From Bacillus_BA songklensis (GTDB lineage Bacteria > Bacillota > Bacilli > Bacillales > Bacillaceae_H), in assembly GCF_042649685.1 (NCBI RefSeq), contig NZ_JBHRZT010000026.1:32947-96946 (forward strand): a DNA stretch of 64,000 nt, in the 5' to 3' direction. Both the position numbers and the translations under genes were made by a program. Positions 8,994 through 16,317 of the stretch are shown here, piece after piece. Every line of letters starts with the position of its first letter. Position 1 is the stretch's first letter. The notes below the pieces were generated by a model, which saw only the letters and a list, made by a program, of their open reading frames with translations, made no database searches and had not been told where the DNA came from.

Positions 8994-9004
8994 TCATCTG
9001 ATGA
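8994..9004. promoter_or_regulatory. LutR-type operator in front of lutABC
   Basis: Perfect TCATC-T-GATGA, matching the TCATC-N-GATGA site described for Bacillus subtilis LutR. It lies about 9 nt downstream of the -10 box of the lutA promoter. A second perfect site precedes the lactate permease gene. Confidence 0.8.
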
Positions 9005-9012
9005 CTTGATTA

Positions 9013-9040
9013 ATTATACTCCTATTAACAAATTTTTCAA
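9013..9040 (-). promoter_or_regulatory. SigmaA-type promoter of lutABC
   Basis: On the minus strand: TTGAAA, 16 bp, TATAAT. The operator follows directly downstream. The remaining gap to nadE (9041-9327) is AT-rich and shows only a weak CcpA-like half site. Confidence 0.7.
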
Positions 9041-9327
9041 AGCTTTATATAAATTCAAATAATAAAAAACTATCAAAAACAAACTCAAGCCAATAATAAC
9101 AGTCCCACATTGTAGAATGATTTTCTGTTAAGCAATTGTCATGCTGTTGAAGATTTGATAACATCATTATATTGTGAAACGCTTTCATTATTCAAGGATT
9201 TTTTGTCAAAAAGTCTTCACAATTCATAGGCCGTTTATTGTAAGTTTTATGAATATGTCTTCATTCTTTTTCTTCAGTACTACTTTATTAATTATTATGT
9301 AAATATTCATTTCGATTTTAATTTCAA

Positions 9328-9410
9328 TAAAAAAGCCTGGTGAGTGCAATGTTCTCACCGGGCTTTCTGGAAATAAGCCTTTCCTGAAAAGGGAAAGGCT
9401 TATTTCCAGA
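9328..9410 (-). terminator. Double-hairpin terminator of nadE
   Basis: First comes a perfect 19-bp palindromic stem (9366-9410, loop TGAAAAG) that includes the nadE stop codon. It is followed on the minus strand by AAGCCCGGTGAG / CTCACCAGGCTT and a T6 run. Confidence 0.8.
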
Positions 9411-10230
9411 AGTCATCAAAAACCGTAATTGGAAGGTGACGCTTATGCTCAGATTTCAAATAATGTGATTCAATCTTCTTGCGTGATTCCTCATTCACTT
9501 CCTTTCCTTCCAAATAATCGTCGATTTCATCGTATGTCACACCTAGTGCTGTCTCATCCGGCAGCTGCGGGCGGTTTTCTTCAAGATCAGCTGTTGGTGT
9601 TTTTGTATATAAATGTTCAGGACACCCTAATTCTTTTAATAACATCTTACCTTGACGCTTATTTAAACGAAAAATTGGCACTAAATCTACACCGCCGTCA
9701 CCATATTTCGTAAAAAACCCGGTAACCGCTTCAGCTGCATGATCCGTTCCCAATACAACCCCGTTATACATTGCGGCAATGCTGTATTGAGCCACCATGC
9801 GCTCACGGGCTTTTACATTTCCTTTTGCAAAGTCGGTCAATTTCCCGCCTGTTGCTTCTTCTACAGCAGCTACACTTTTATCGACCGCTTCTTTAATGTT
9901 GACCCTTAAACTTTTACTCGGTTGAATAAAATCAAGGGCGTCCTGACAATCGTCTTCATCTGCTTGTACTCCGTATGGAAGGCGAACAGCGATAAATTGA
10001 TATTTTTCCTCTCCTGCTTCTTCGTTTAACTCGCCCACCGCTATTTGTGCGAGTTTTCCTGTTAAAGTTGAATCCTGGCCTCCTGAAATACCGAGAACCA
10101 TTGATTGTAAAAACGGGTGCTTTTTCAAATATGCTTTTAAAAAGTCCACACTGCGGCGAATTTCTTCCTTTGGATCAATGTCCGGTTTTACTTTCAATTC
10201 TTCTATAATTTGGCGTTGTAAATCTCCCAT
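9400..10230 (-). CDS. nadE: NH3-dependent NAD+ synthetase
   Basis: A 276-residue amidating ligase that makes NAD+ from deamido-NAD+, ATP and ammonia, the last step of both de novo and salvage NAD synthesis. The ATP-pyrophosphatase P-loop S-G-G-Q-D-S is near residues 48-53, G-T-D-H-A-A-E near 172, and the K-R-Q-G-K and P-T-A-D-L-E blocks further on. There is no glutaminase domain, so ammonia is the nitrogen donor. The start is ATG 10230, with AAGGGAG about 9 nt upstream; the TTG 10248 lies inside that binding site. It sits 176 bp downstream of pncB on the same strand, which gives an NAD salvage unit inserted between the lutABC and lutR loci. Confidence 0.96.
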   Translation of the reverse strand: MGDLQRQIIEELKVKPDIDPKEEIRRSVDFLKAYLKKHPFLQSMVLGISGGQDSTLTGKLAQIAVGELNEEAGEEKYQFIAVRLPYGVQADEDDCQDALDFIQPSKSLRVNIKEAVDKSVAAVEEATGGKLTDFAKGNVKARERMVAQYSIAAMYNGVVLGTDHAAEAVTGFFTKYGDGGVDLVPIFRLNKRQGKMLLKELGCPEHLYTKTPTADLEENRPQLPDETALGVTYDEIDDYLEGKEVNEESRKKIESHYLKSEHKRHLPITVFDDFWK

Positions 10231-10406
10231 CGTTTTTGCTCCCTTCAAAAGCTGACATTTTTAACAAAGTATTTCAACTTATTATCACCAGAAATTAACA
10301 TGGTTTGTAACTAAATATTACACGAAAAGTGATATTTTTGGCAAAAGCTTCGTTTTCGTTTGATATTATTTTATTTACACAACGCGGACAAGTGTAAACA
10401 TGTTCT

Positions 10407-11849
10407 TTATCTCTTTAGCTTGTGTTGATTGATTAACTCCATTTTCGTTTTCCATACTTCTTCGCTTAAATCAACAGGATAGCGTTCTGGATTTAGCTTG
10501 CGTAAGTATTCATCCCAAAAAAGCGTTAATTGTTCCTGGTGATAAGCGCGGATTTGATGAAGATCAGGGAGTGTATATTTTTGTTCTCCGTTCACAAAAA
10601 CAGGAACGAGTAATTCAACTGCTTTGAAATTGGTCACAAATTTATGCAAATACGTATGGACAGGATCGAACAGCTTAATTTTATGTTTTGCTGTAACTTT
10701 CTCATGGACGAATGCGATATAGTCGCCTTCTGCTTTATTATTGGCGTTAAGAATTCGGTACACACTTTTAAATCCCGGTGTCGTAATTTTTTCCGGATTA
10801 CCCGATATTTTGATAACGGGCTCATATTCGTTTCCTTCTTTTTTAGCGACTAACTTGTAAACTCCGCCTAATGCCGGGTTGTCCGCTGCTGTGATCAGCT
10901 GTGTTCCCACTCCCCAGCCGTTGATTTTGGCTCCCTGTGCTTTTAAGTTAAAAATCACATTTTCATCTAAATCGTTGCTCGCTATGATGTTGACATAATC
11001 AAGACCTGCATTATCGAACATTTTGCGTGCTGCTTGTGACAAATAAGCCAAATCACCGCTGTCCAATCGGATTCCTTTTAAGCGATGCCCCTTTTCTTCA
11101 AGCCACTTTCCGACTTTAATGGCGTTGGGTACACCTGATTTTAACGTGTCATATGTATCGACAAGCAACACCGTATTATCTGGATGAACTTGTGCATATG
11201 CCATAAACGCATCCAGCTCCGAATCAAAATCCATCACCCATGCATGGGCATGTGTCCCGATAGAAGGAATACCAAACATCTTTCCTGACTCCATATTGCT
11301 TGTGCCGTCAAAGCCCGCTATATAAGCTGCCCGCGCTCCCCAAATTGCCGCGTCCGCTTCTTGTGCACGTCTTGTTCCAAACTCAAATAACGTGTCATCC
11401 GGAGCCACTTGACGGATGCGGGAAGCCTTTGTGGCAATCAATGTTTGGTAGTTCATAAAGTTTAAAAGTGCCGTCTCAATAAGCTGCACTTCAAAAATGC
11501 GCCCTTCCACCCGAATAATCGGCTCGTTAGGGAACACAAGCGTCCCTTCTGGAACGGTATATAGATTTCCTGTAAAACGGAAGTTTTGTAACTCTTGAAG
11601 AAAGTCCTCTTCATAATTTTCCGGCTGCTTTCTTAAATACTCAAGATCCTCTTGTGAAAACTTGAGATGGTTAATATAATTGACGATTCGTTCAAGTCCC
11701 GCAAATACGGCATATCCGTTCCCAAATGGAATTTTGCGAAAATAAGCATCAAAAACACGAATATTATGGTGACGGTTCAGTTTCCAATGCGCATAAATCA
11801 TATTGATTTGATACTTATCAGTATGGAGTGTTAAGTTATCATCACTCAT
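10407..11849 (-). CDS. pncB: Nicotinate phosphoribosyltransferase
   Basis: A 480-residue enzyme that converts nicotinate, PRPP and ATP to nicotinate mononucleotide in the Preiss-Handler NAD salvage pathway. The family blocks are T-D-K-Y-Q-I-N-M at residues 10-17, F-E-F-G-T-R-R near 150, and G-T-S-N-M-E-S-G followed by G-T-H-A-H-A-W, with the phosphorylatable histidine region, near 180-205. L-D-S-G-D-L-A-Y lies near 265. The length fits the longer bacillar type. It starts at ATG 11849, with AAAGGGG upstream. It is probably co-transcribed with nadE. Confidence 0.95.
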   Translation of the reverse strand: MSDDNLTLHTDKYQINMIYAHWKLNRHHNIRVFDAYFRKIPFGNGYAVFAGLERIVNYINHLKFSQEDLEYLRKQPENYEEDFLQELQNFRFTGNLYTVPEGTLVFPNEPIIRVEGRIFEVQLIETALLNFMNYQTLIATKASRIRQVAPDDTLFEFGTRRAQEADAAIWGARAAYIAGFDGTSNMESGKMFGIPSIGTHAHAWVMDFDSELDAFMAYAQVHPDNTVLLVDTYDTLKSGVPNAIKVGKWLEEKGHRLKGIRLDSGDLAYLSQAARKMFDNAGLDYVNIIASNDLDENVIFNLKAQGAKINGWGVGTQLITAADNPALGGVYKLVAKKEGNEYEPVIKISGNPEKITTPGFKSVYRILNANNKAEGDYIAFVHEKVTAKHKIKLFDPVHTYLHKFVTNFKAVELLVPVFVNGEQKYTLPDLHQIRAYHQEQLTLFWDEYLRKLNPERYPVDLSEEVWKTKMELINQHKLKR

Positions 11850-12008
11850 TCGTCATTTCCCCTTTTCATCCCTCATCGGCTCTTTTTCTTAATATAAACA
11901 TTTCCGGCTGCTTTCTTTCAAGTTTCCAACTTTTAAAGAAAATATAAGCGTTAATAAAAGGGGCTGGCTCAAAAGGTCAACCATCCACATCATAAAAAGT
12001 CTTTTAAA

Positions 12009-12066
12009 CAAATGAATCGTCACGAGAACCTTTCATTTTACTGAATTCTCCATGACGATTCATTTG
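12009..12066. repeat. Long palindromic hairpin downstream of lutR
   Basis: The 14-bp arms CAAATGAATCGTCA and TGACGATTCATTTG are perfectly complementary around a 30-nt spacer. Similar AAATGG/CGTCA-type stems occur at 23585-23655 and 54823-54884. There is no T-run beside it, so it may be a repeat rather than a terminator. Confidence 0.6.
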
Positions 12067-12119
12067 AAGGGGTTTCCCCCATCCATATGTTTTCGCGGAT
12101 TTGGGAAATCCCTTTGTTT

Positions 12120-12833
12120 CTACAGCTCAATATATTTCATCAATACTTGTTCGACCGCTACTAAATGCGTTAGCATTAATTCCTGGGCCTTGGACGGATT
12201 TTGCTCCACGATGGCCTCATAAATCTGCATATGTTCCTGATATAAACGTTCGGACGTCGTTTGTTTCGAGTATAACCAGAGACGCCTTGTTTCCCTCATC
12301 GTTTCAATCATCATTTCAGATACGTTATTCATTAAGTTTACTAACAATGGATTTTTAGAAGCTGCGGCAATGGCCATATGAAATTCAAAGTCCGCTCTTT
12401 CCCCCAATTCTTCATTTCCTGCTGCAGCCTTCATCGCCTCAAGTGCTTCTTTCATTTTTTGTAAATCGTCCAATGTCCGTTTTGTCGCAGCGGCTACGAC
12501 CGTTCCGACTTCTAATACTTTACGGACTTCAAGTAAATGAATGATATCTTCCTTTTTCATTAGAACAGCTGCCGTAACCGGAAGAGAAATGAGCTCTGCA
12601 TCAAACTGGCGGACATATGTACCTTCTCCCTGCTTCATCTCAACAAGCCCCATCGCTCTTAACGCGCTAAGCGCTTCACGGATGGCAGAGCGCCCTACCT
12701 GAAAATTTTCAGCGAGCTGCTGGACAGAATCCAGTTTATCGCCCGGCTTTAAATCGCCGCTCTTAATCATACTTAAAAGCGCCTCTGCCACTTCCTCATA
12801 TATCTTCTTCGGTTTTATATGTCTATACGTCAA
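12120..12833 (-). CDS. lutR: GntR/FadR-family regulator of lactate utilisation
   Basis: A 237-residue transcription factor with an N-terminal winged helix-turn-helix (roughly residues 10-75, with the G-R-S-A-I-R-E-A-L recognition helix) and a C-terminal FCD all-helical ligand domain. The FCD metal-binding residues include H near 153 and H near 222. In Bacillus, LutR represses lutABC and lactate permease genes until lactate is present. Two exact TCATC-N-GATGA operators flank this gene, in front of lutA and in front of the permease. The start is probably TTG 12833 (GAGGTGA 6 nt upstream); ATG 12839 sits too close to that site. It is divergent from the lactate permease gene. Confidence 0.9.
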   Translation of the reverse strand: MTYRHIKPKKIYEEVAEALLSMIKSGDLKPGDKLDSVQQLAENFQVGRSAIREALSALRAMGLVEMKQGEGTYVRQFDAELISLPVTAAVLMKKEDIIHLLEVRKVLEVGTVVAAATKRTLDDLQKMKEALEAMKAAAGNEELGERADFEFHMAIAAASKNPLLVNLMNNVSEMMIETMRETRRLWLYSKQTTSERLYQEHMQIYEAIVEQNPSKAQELMLTHLVAVEQVLMKYIEL

Positions 12834-12960
12834 AAACATTCACCTCTAGCCTGAAACTTCCAAATAGTATATGTTTTATTATATCAATACGTCTTTGTTA
12901 GATTCTACAAAAGTAAACTCTACTTTTCTAAAAAAATATCAAAAAGTTTTCCAGTACCAC

Positions 12961-12990
12961 TTGCTTACTACTAAATTAATAGACTATAAT
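12961..12990 (+). promoter_or_regulatory. SigmaA-type promoter of the lactate permease gene
   Basis: TTGCTT, 18 bp, TATAAT. The LutR-type operator lies 28 bp downstream of the -10 box, in a position where a bound repressor would block elongation. Confidence 0.65.
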
Positions 12991-13017
12991 GTGAGCGTAT
13001 TCATTTTATTGGTACTA

Positions 13018-13028
13018 TCATCAGATGA
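13018..13028. promoter_or_regulatory. LutR-type operator in front of lactate permease
   Basis: Perfect TCATC-A-GATGA. The flanking GACC on the right mirrors the GGTC on the left of the lutA site. Confidence 0.8.
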
Positions 13029-13081
13029 CCTAATCACCTAATTTTATGAATGTCGGGTTTTCTCTCTTTTTTAAGTCATCT

Positions 13082-13095
13082 TGAAAGCGATTTCT
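13082..13095. promoter_or_regulatory. CcpA-type cre site in lactate permease leader
   Basis: TGAAAGCGATTTCT fits the degenerate cre consensus TGWAANCGNTNWCW. It lies about 90 bp downstream of the predicted promoter, a roadblock position. Confidence 0.5.
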
Positions 13096-13165
13096 CTTTT
13101 TTGAATGGGTAAGGGGATTCATGTTGTATCAATGGTCAAACTATTTTGAAAACGGGGTGTTATTC

Positions 13166-14848
13166 ATGACATGGGCACAAAACTTTACGCCTATCGGGGA
13201 TAGTCTATTATGGTCTGCTGTCGTAGCCTTAATCCCTATTTTGTATTTCTTTTGGGCATTAGCAGTCAAGCGAATGAAAGGGTATGTAGCCGGGATTACA
13301 ACATTGGCAGTATCATTGGTTGTCGCTGTACTTGCATATAAAATGCCGGCAAGCATGGCTCTCATGTCAGCAAGCCAAGGAGCCGTATACGGTATATTGC
13401 CGATCGGATGGATTATCGTCACATCTGTATTTTTATATAAATTGACCGTTAAAACAGGTCAATTTGATATAATCCGAAACTCCGTATTGTCCATCACGGA
13501 AGACCGCCGCTTACAAGCGCTTTTAGTGGCCTTCTCATTCGGAGCCTTCCTGGAAGGGGCCGCAGGCTTCGGTGCGCCGGTAGCCATTTCAGCCGCATTG
13601 CTTGTGGGGCTCGGGTTTAATCCTTTATATGCAGCAGGCCTTTGTTTATTGGCAAACACAGCTCCTGTTGCCTTTGGCGCAATCGGTATCCCCATTACAG
13701 CAATGGAAGGGCCCACCGGCATTCCGGCCATGGAAATTTCAAAAATGGTCGGCCGTCAATTACCATTCATATCTGTATTTATTCCATTGTATTTGATCAT
13801 TATTATGGCTGGTTTCAAAAGAGCCTTCGAAGTTTTACCCGCCATTTTAGTTTCAGGTGTATCTTTTGCCTTAACTCAATATTTAAGCTCGAACTTCATA
13901 GGACCTGAGCTTCCAGATATTTTATCAGCGTTAGTATCTTTATTTACATTGGCAATTTTCTTAAAGTTCTGGAAACCGAAAACCATTTTCCGTTTCCAAT
14001 CCGAAGCGGAAGCTCAAGTTGCAGCTACAACTGTCGTTTCTCACGCGAAGCATACAAGCGGCGAAATCTTTAAAGCATGGTCTCCATTCTTAATTTTAAC
14101 GGCGTTCATCTCTATTTGGGGCGTTCCACAAATCAAAGCAGCTTTAACGGGACACTACGAAGGAACAAACGGCTTATTAAAAGCGATTAATTCAATCGGC
14201 CACAATCTAACGTTTATGCCTGAAGTTCCGGGTTTAAACAACCTGATTTTAAACGGAAATGGTGATCCGATTCCGGCCGTTTATAAATTAGAAGTGTTAG
14301 GCGCTGCCGGTACAGCCATTCTTTTAGCGGCAGTTGTGACAAAATTCATTGTGAACATTTCCTGGAAAGAATGGGTGAAAACATTCGCCGAAACATGTAA
14401 TGAATTAAAATTTCCAATCCTAACGATTGCAGCTGTTGTCGGTTTTGCTTATGTAACGAACTCTTCAGGCATGAGTACAACACTGGGAATGCTATTGGCG
14501 AAAACAGGATCTCTATTCCCATTCTTCTCACCTGTATTGGGTTGGTTGGGTGTATTCATTACAGGTTCTGATACGTCAGCAAACTTGCTGTTCGGGAACT
14601 TGCAAAAAATTACAGCGACATCTGTTGGAATGGATCCGCTTCTTGCACTTGCGGCCAACTCTTCAGGCGGTGTAACAGGGAAGATGATTTCACCGCAATC
14701 CATTGCCGTTGCTTGTGCAGCTGTAGGTTTGGCGGGTAAAGAATCTGACTTATTCCGCTTTACAGTGAAACATAGTTTATTCTTAATTCTTATCGTGTGT
14801 ATCTTAACGTTCTTACAGTCTAACGTATTATCTTGGATGATTCCATAA
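13166..14848 (+). CDS. lutP: L-lactate permease (LctP/LutP family)
   Basis: A 560-residue polytopic membrane transporter of the lactate permease family, with about 13 hydrophobic segments. The conserved G-A-F-L-E-G-A-A-G-F-G-A-P-V block lies near residues 132-145, and the C-terminal G-S-D-T-S-A-N-L-L-F-G-N block near 470-482. It imports L-lactate for LutABC, and its divergent neighbour is the likely repressor. The start at ATG 13166 (Met-Thr-Trp-Ala) follows the length and N-terminus usual for the family. An in-frame ATG at 13121 has AAGGGG 4 nt upstream and cannot be excluded. Regulation visible in the DNA: a sigmaA promoter, a LutR operator and a cre site. Confidence 0.93.
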   Translation: MTWAQNFTPIGDSLLWSAVVALIPILYFFWALAVKRMKGYVAGITTLAVSLVVAVLAYKMPASMALMSASQGAVYGILPIGWIIVTSVFLYKLTVKTGQFDIIRNSVLSITEDRRLQALLVAFSFGAFLEGAAGFGAPVAISAALLVGLGFNPLYAAGLCLLANTAPVAFGAIGIPITAMEGPTGIPAMEISKMVGRQLPFISVFIPLYLIIIMAGFKRAFEVLPAILVSGVSFALTQYLSSNFIGPELPDILSALVSLFTLAIFLKFWKPKTIFRFQSEAEAQVAATTVVSHAKHTSGEIFKAWSPFLILTAFISIWGVPQIKAALTGHYEGTNGLLKAINSIGHNLTFMPEVPGLNNLILNGNGDPIPAVYKLEVLGAAGTAILLAAVVTKFIVNISWKEWVKTFAETCNELKFPILTIAAVVGFAYVTNSSGMSTTLGMLLAKTGSLFPFFSPVLGWLGVFITGSDTSANLLFGNLQKITATSVGMDPLLALAANSSGGVTGKMISPQSIAVACAAVGLAGKESDLFRFTVKHSLFLILIVCILTFLQSNVLSWMIP

Positions 14849-14858
14849 AGTGAAACTT

Positions 14859-14891
14859 CCATCAGTGGGAGATGGGCACTCCCGCTGATGG
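14859..14891 (+). terminator. Hairpin after lactate permease gene
   Basis: The arms CCATCAG-GGGAG and CTCCC-CTGATGG are nearly perfect, but no T-run follows, so termination here is doubtful. The rest of the 14849-15250 gap holds the hairpin at 15088-15136 and no gene. Confidence 0.45.
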
Positions 14892-15087
14892 TTAGTCGAA
14901 CCAATTTGGGCTTTAATAAAATGAAAACTTTCTCTCCCCTCTTCATGGCGGGAGTTATAACAAAGGGGAGGACTCGGTACATAAAATCCAAAAAATCAAG
15001 AATTTTTCTGCCGGGTCCTTTTAGTAAAAATGTTTCTGGTTATCTATTTTAAACTTATGGGACAGCTCCTTCATACTTCTTTTATTC

Positions 15088-15136
15088 AAAAAACAGTTAC
15101 CATTCTCTATAAAACAGAAAATGGTAACTGTTTTTT
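15088..15136. terminator. Strong bidirectional terminator-like hairpin
   Basis: The arms AAAAACAGTTACCATT and AATGGTAACTGTTTTT form a perfect 16-bp stem with A6 and T6 ends. It isolates the proline genes from upstream transcription. Confidence 0.7.
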
Positions 15137-15250
15137 CATTTCCTCCTTCCCCTCTCTCATCCAATTGGATTGATCCAGCATAACTAAGTATCAACATTGA
15201 ACAAAAGTGTTCAAAATAACACAACTTAAAAAAAATACATGAGACTTAAA

Positions 15251-15298
15251 CAAAATTGTATAAAAGCGTTTACAAAATTGTATAAAAGTTTATATAAT
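15251..15298 (+). promoter_or_regulatory. Promoter of the proline catabolic genes, with cre and direct repeats
   Basis: TTACAA (15270-15275), 17 bp, TATAAT (15293-15298). A cre-like site, TAAAAGCGTTTACA (one mismatch to consensus), overlaps the -35 box. A perfect 16-bp direct repeat CAAAATTGTATAAAAG occurs at 15251 and 15273 (period 22 bp, about two helical turns), flanking and overlapping the promoter. Confidence 0.65.
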
Positions 15299-15372
15299 GA
15301 ATGTGATGAAAAAACAGACTGTTTTTTATTTAACCAATTTTCGAAACCTTCATTCGAAAGGGGCATTCCATT

Positions 15373-16287
15373 ATGGAAGTTTTGATGAGAAATATGTTTC
15401 AAACTTTAGGGAAAAACCAAGCAGCTAATAAGCTGGCAAAAAAATACGGTTTGCGTTTCGGTGCAGCACGCTTTGTTGCCGGGGAAACAATTGAAAACGC
15501 TATCAATTCTGTGAAAGAATTAAATCGGTCTGGGAAAGTGGTTACACTTGATCATTTAGGCGAATTTGTCTTCACGGAAGAAGAAGCAAACGAGTCGTCG
15601 GCAATGTGTATTCAAACACTGGATGCCATCGCAAAAGCGGGTGTGCAATCTAATCTTTCACTCAAGATGACGTCTCTGGGCTTGGACATCAGCAAGGATT
15701 TATGCATGAAAAATATGCGTAGAATTCTCGACCGAGCAAAGATGTATGGCAACTTTGTAAGGATTGATATGGAAGACTATGCCCACTGCCAAGTTTCCTT
15801 GGACATTTATCGAGAGTTGCGCAAAGATTACGATAATGTGGGCATTGTCATCCAAGCTTATTTATACCGAACAGAACAGGACATGCAAGACCTGAATGAG
15901 TACAAAGCAAATCTTAGACTAGTAAAAGGCGCTTACAAAGAATCGCCGGAAGTGGCATTTCCGGATAAGAAAGATGTCGATGAAAACTATAAAAAAATCA
16001 TTAAGACACACCTGCTGAACGGAAACTATACGGCTGTGGCCAGTCATGATGAAGCAATCATCGAATACACAAAGAAAATGGTTCAAGAACACCGGATTTC
16101 AAAAGATCAGTTTGAATTCCAAATGTTATACGGCATTTGCGTGGAACTTCAGCAAAAGCTAGTCCAAGAAGGTTATAGAGTACGAGTTTATGTGCCATAT
16201 GGAGTCGATTGGTTTGGATATTTCATGAGACGTTTGGCGGAGCGTCCTGCCAATGTTTGGTTCGTATTGAAAAACCTATTAAAATAA
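15373..16287 (+). CDS. putB: Proline dehydrogenase
   Basis: A 304-residue FAD enzyme with the mono-functional PutA-type TIM barrel. It oxidises L-proline to delta1-pyrroline-5-carboxylate and passes electrons to the membrane quinone pool. Family blocks visible are L-S-L-K-M-T-S-L-G-L-D near residues 94-104, V-R-I-D-M-E-D-Y near 134, the FAD-binding V-K-G-A-Y-K-E near 194-200, and the C-terminal Y-V-P-Y-G-V-D-W-F-G-Y-F-M-R-R-L-A-E-R-P stretch. It is first in a two-gene unit, 30 bp ahead of the P5C dehydrogenase gene. ATG 15373 has AAAGGGG upstream; ATG 15385 is an alternative start. Its promoter shows catabolite control. Confidence 0.95.
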   Translation: MEVLMRNMFQTLGKNQAANKLAKKYGLRFGAARFVAGETIENAINSVKELNRSGKVVTLDHLGEFVFTEEEANESSAMCIQTLDAIAKAGVQSNLSLKMTSLGLDISKDLCMKNMRRILDRAKMYGNFVRIDMEDYAHCQVSLDIYRELRKDYDNVGIVIQAYLYRTEQDMQDLNEYKANLRLVKGAYKESPEVAFPDKKDVDENYKKIIKTHLLNGNYTAVASHDEAIIEYTKKMVQEHRISKDQFEFQMLYGICVELQQKLVQEGYRVRVYVPYGVDWFGYFMRRLAERPANVWFVLKNLLK

Positions 16288-16317
16288 AACTTGTATATAT
16301 ATCAAGGAGTGGAGAAG

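Noticed and set aside
9174..9187. cre-like sequence GAAACGCTTTCA upstream of the lut promoter
   Set aside because: The two half sites are one base too close (13 instead of 14 bp) and lie about 135 bp upstream of the promoter, so it is a poor CcpA site.
14449..14991. 180-codon minus-strand ORF over the end of the lactate permease gene
   Set aside because: Most of it is antisense to a clear permease gene, there is no ribosome binding site, and the composition is unlike a protein.
15165..15182. Possible sigma54 promoter (TTGG...AGCA) upstream of the proline genes
   Set aside because: GG and GC are 9 nt apart, not the required 10, and the -24/-12 flanks do not match. A good sigmaA promoter lies downstream.
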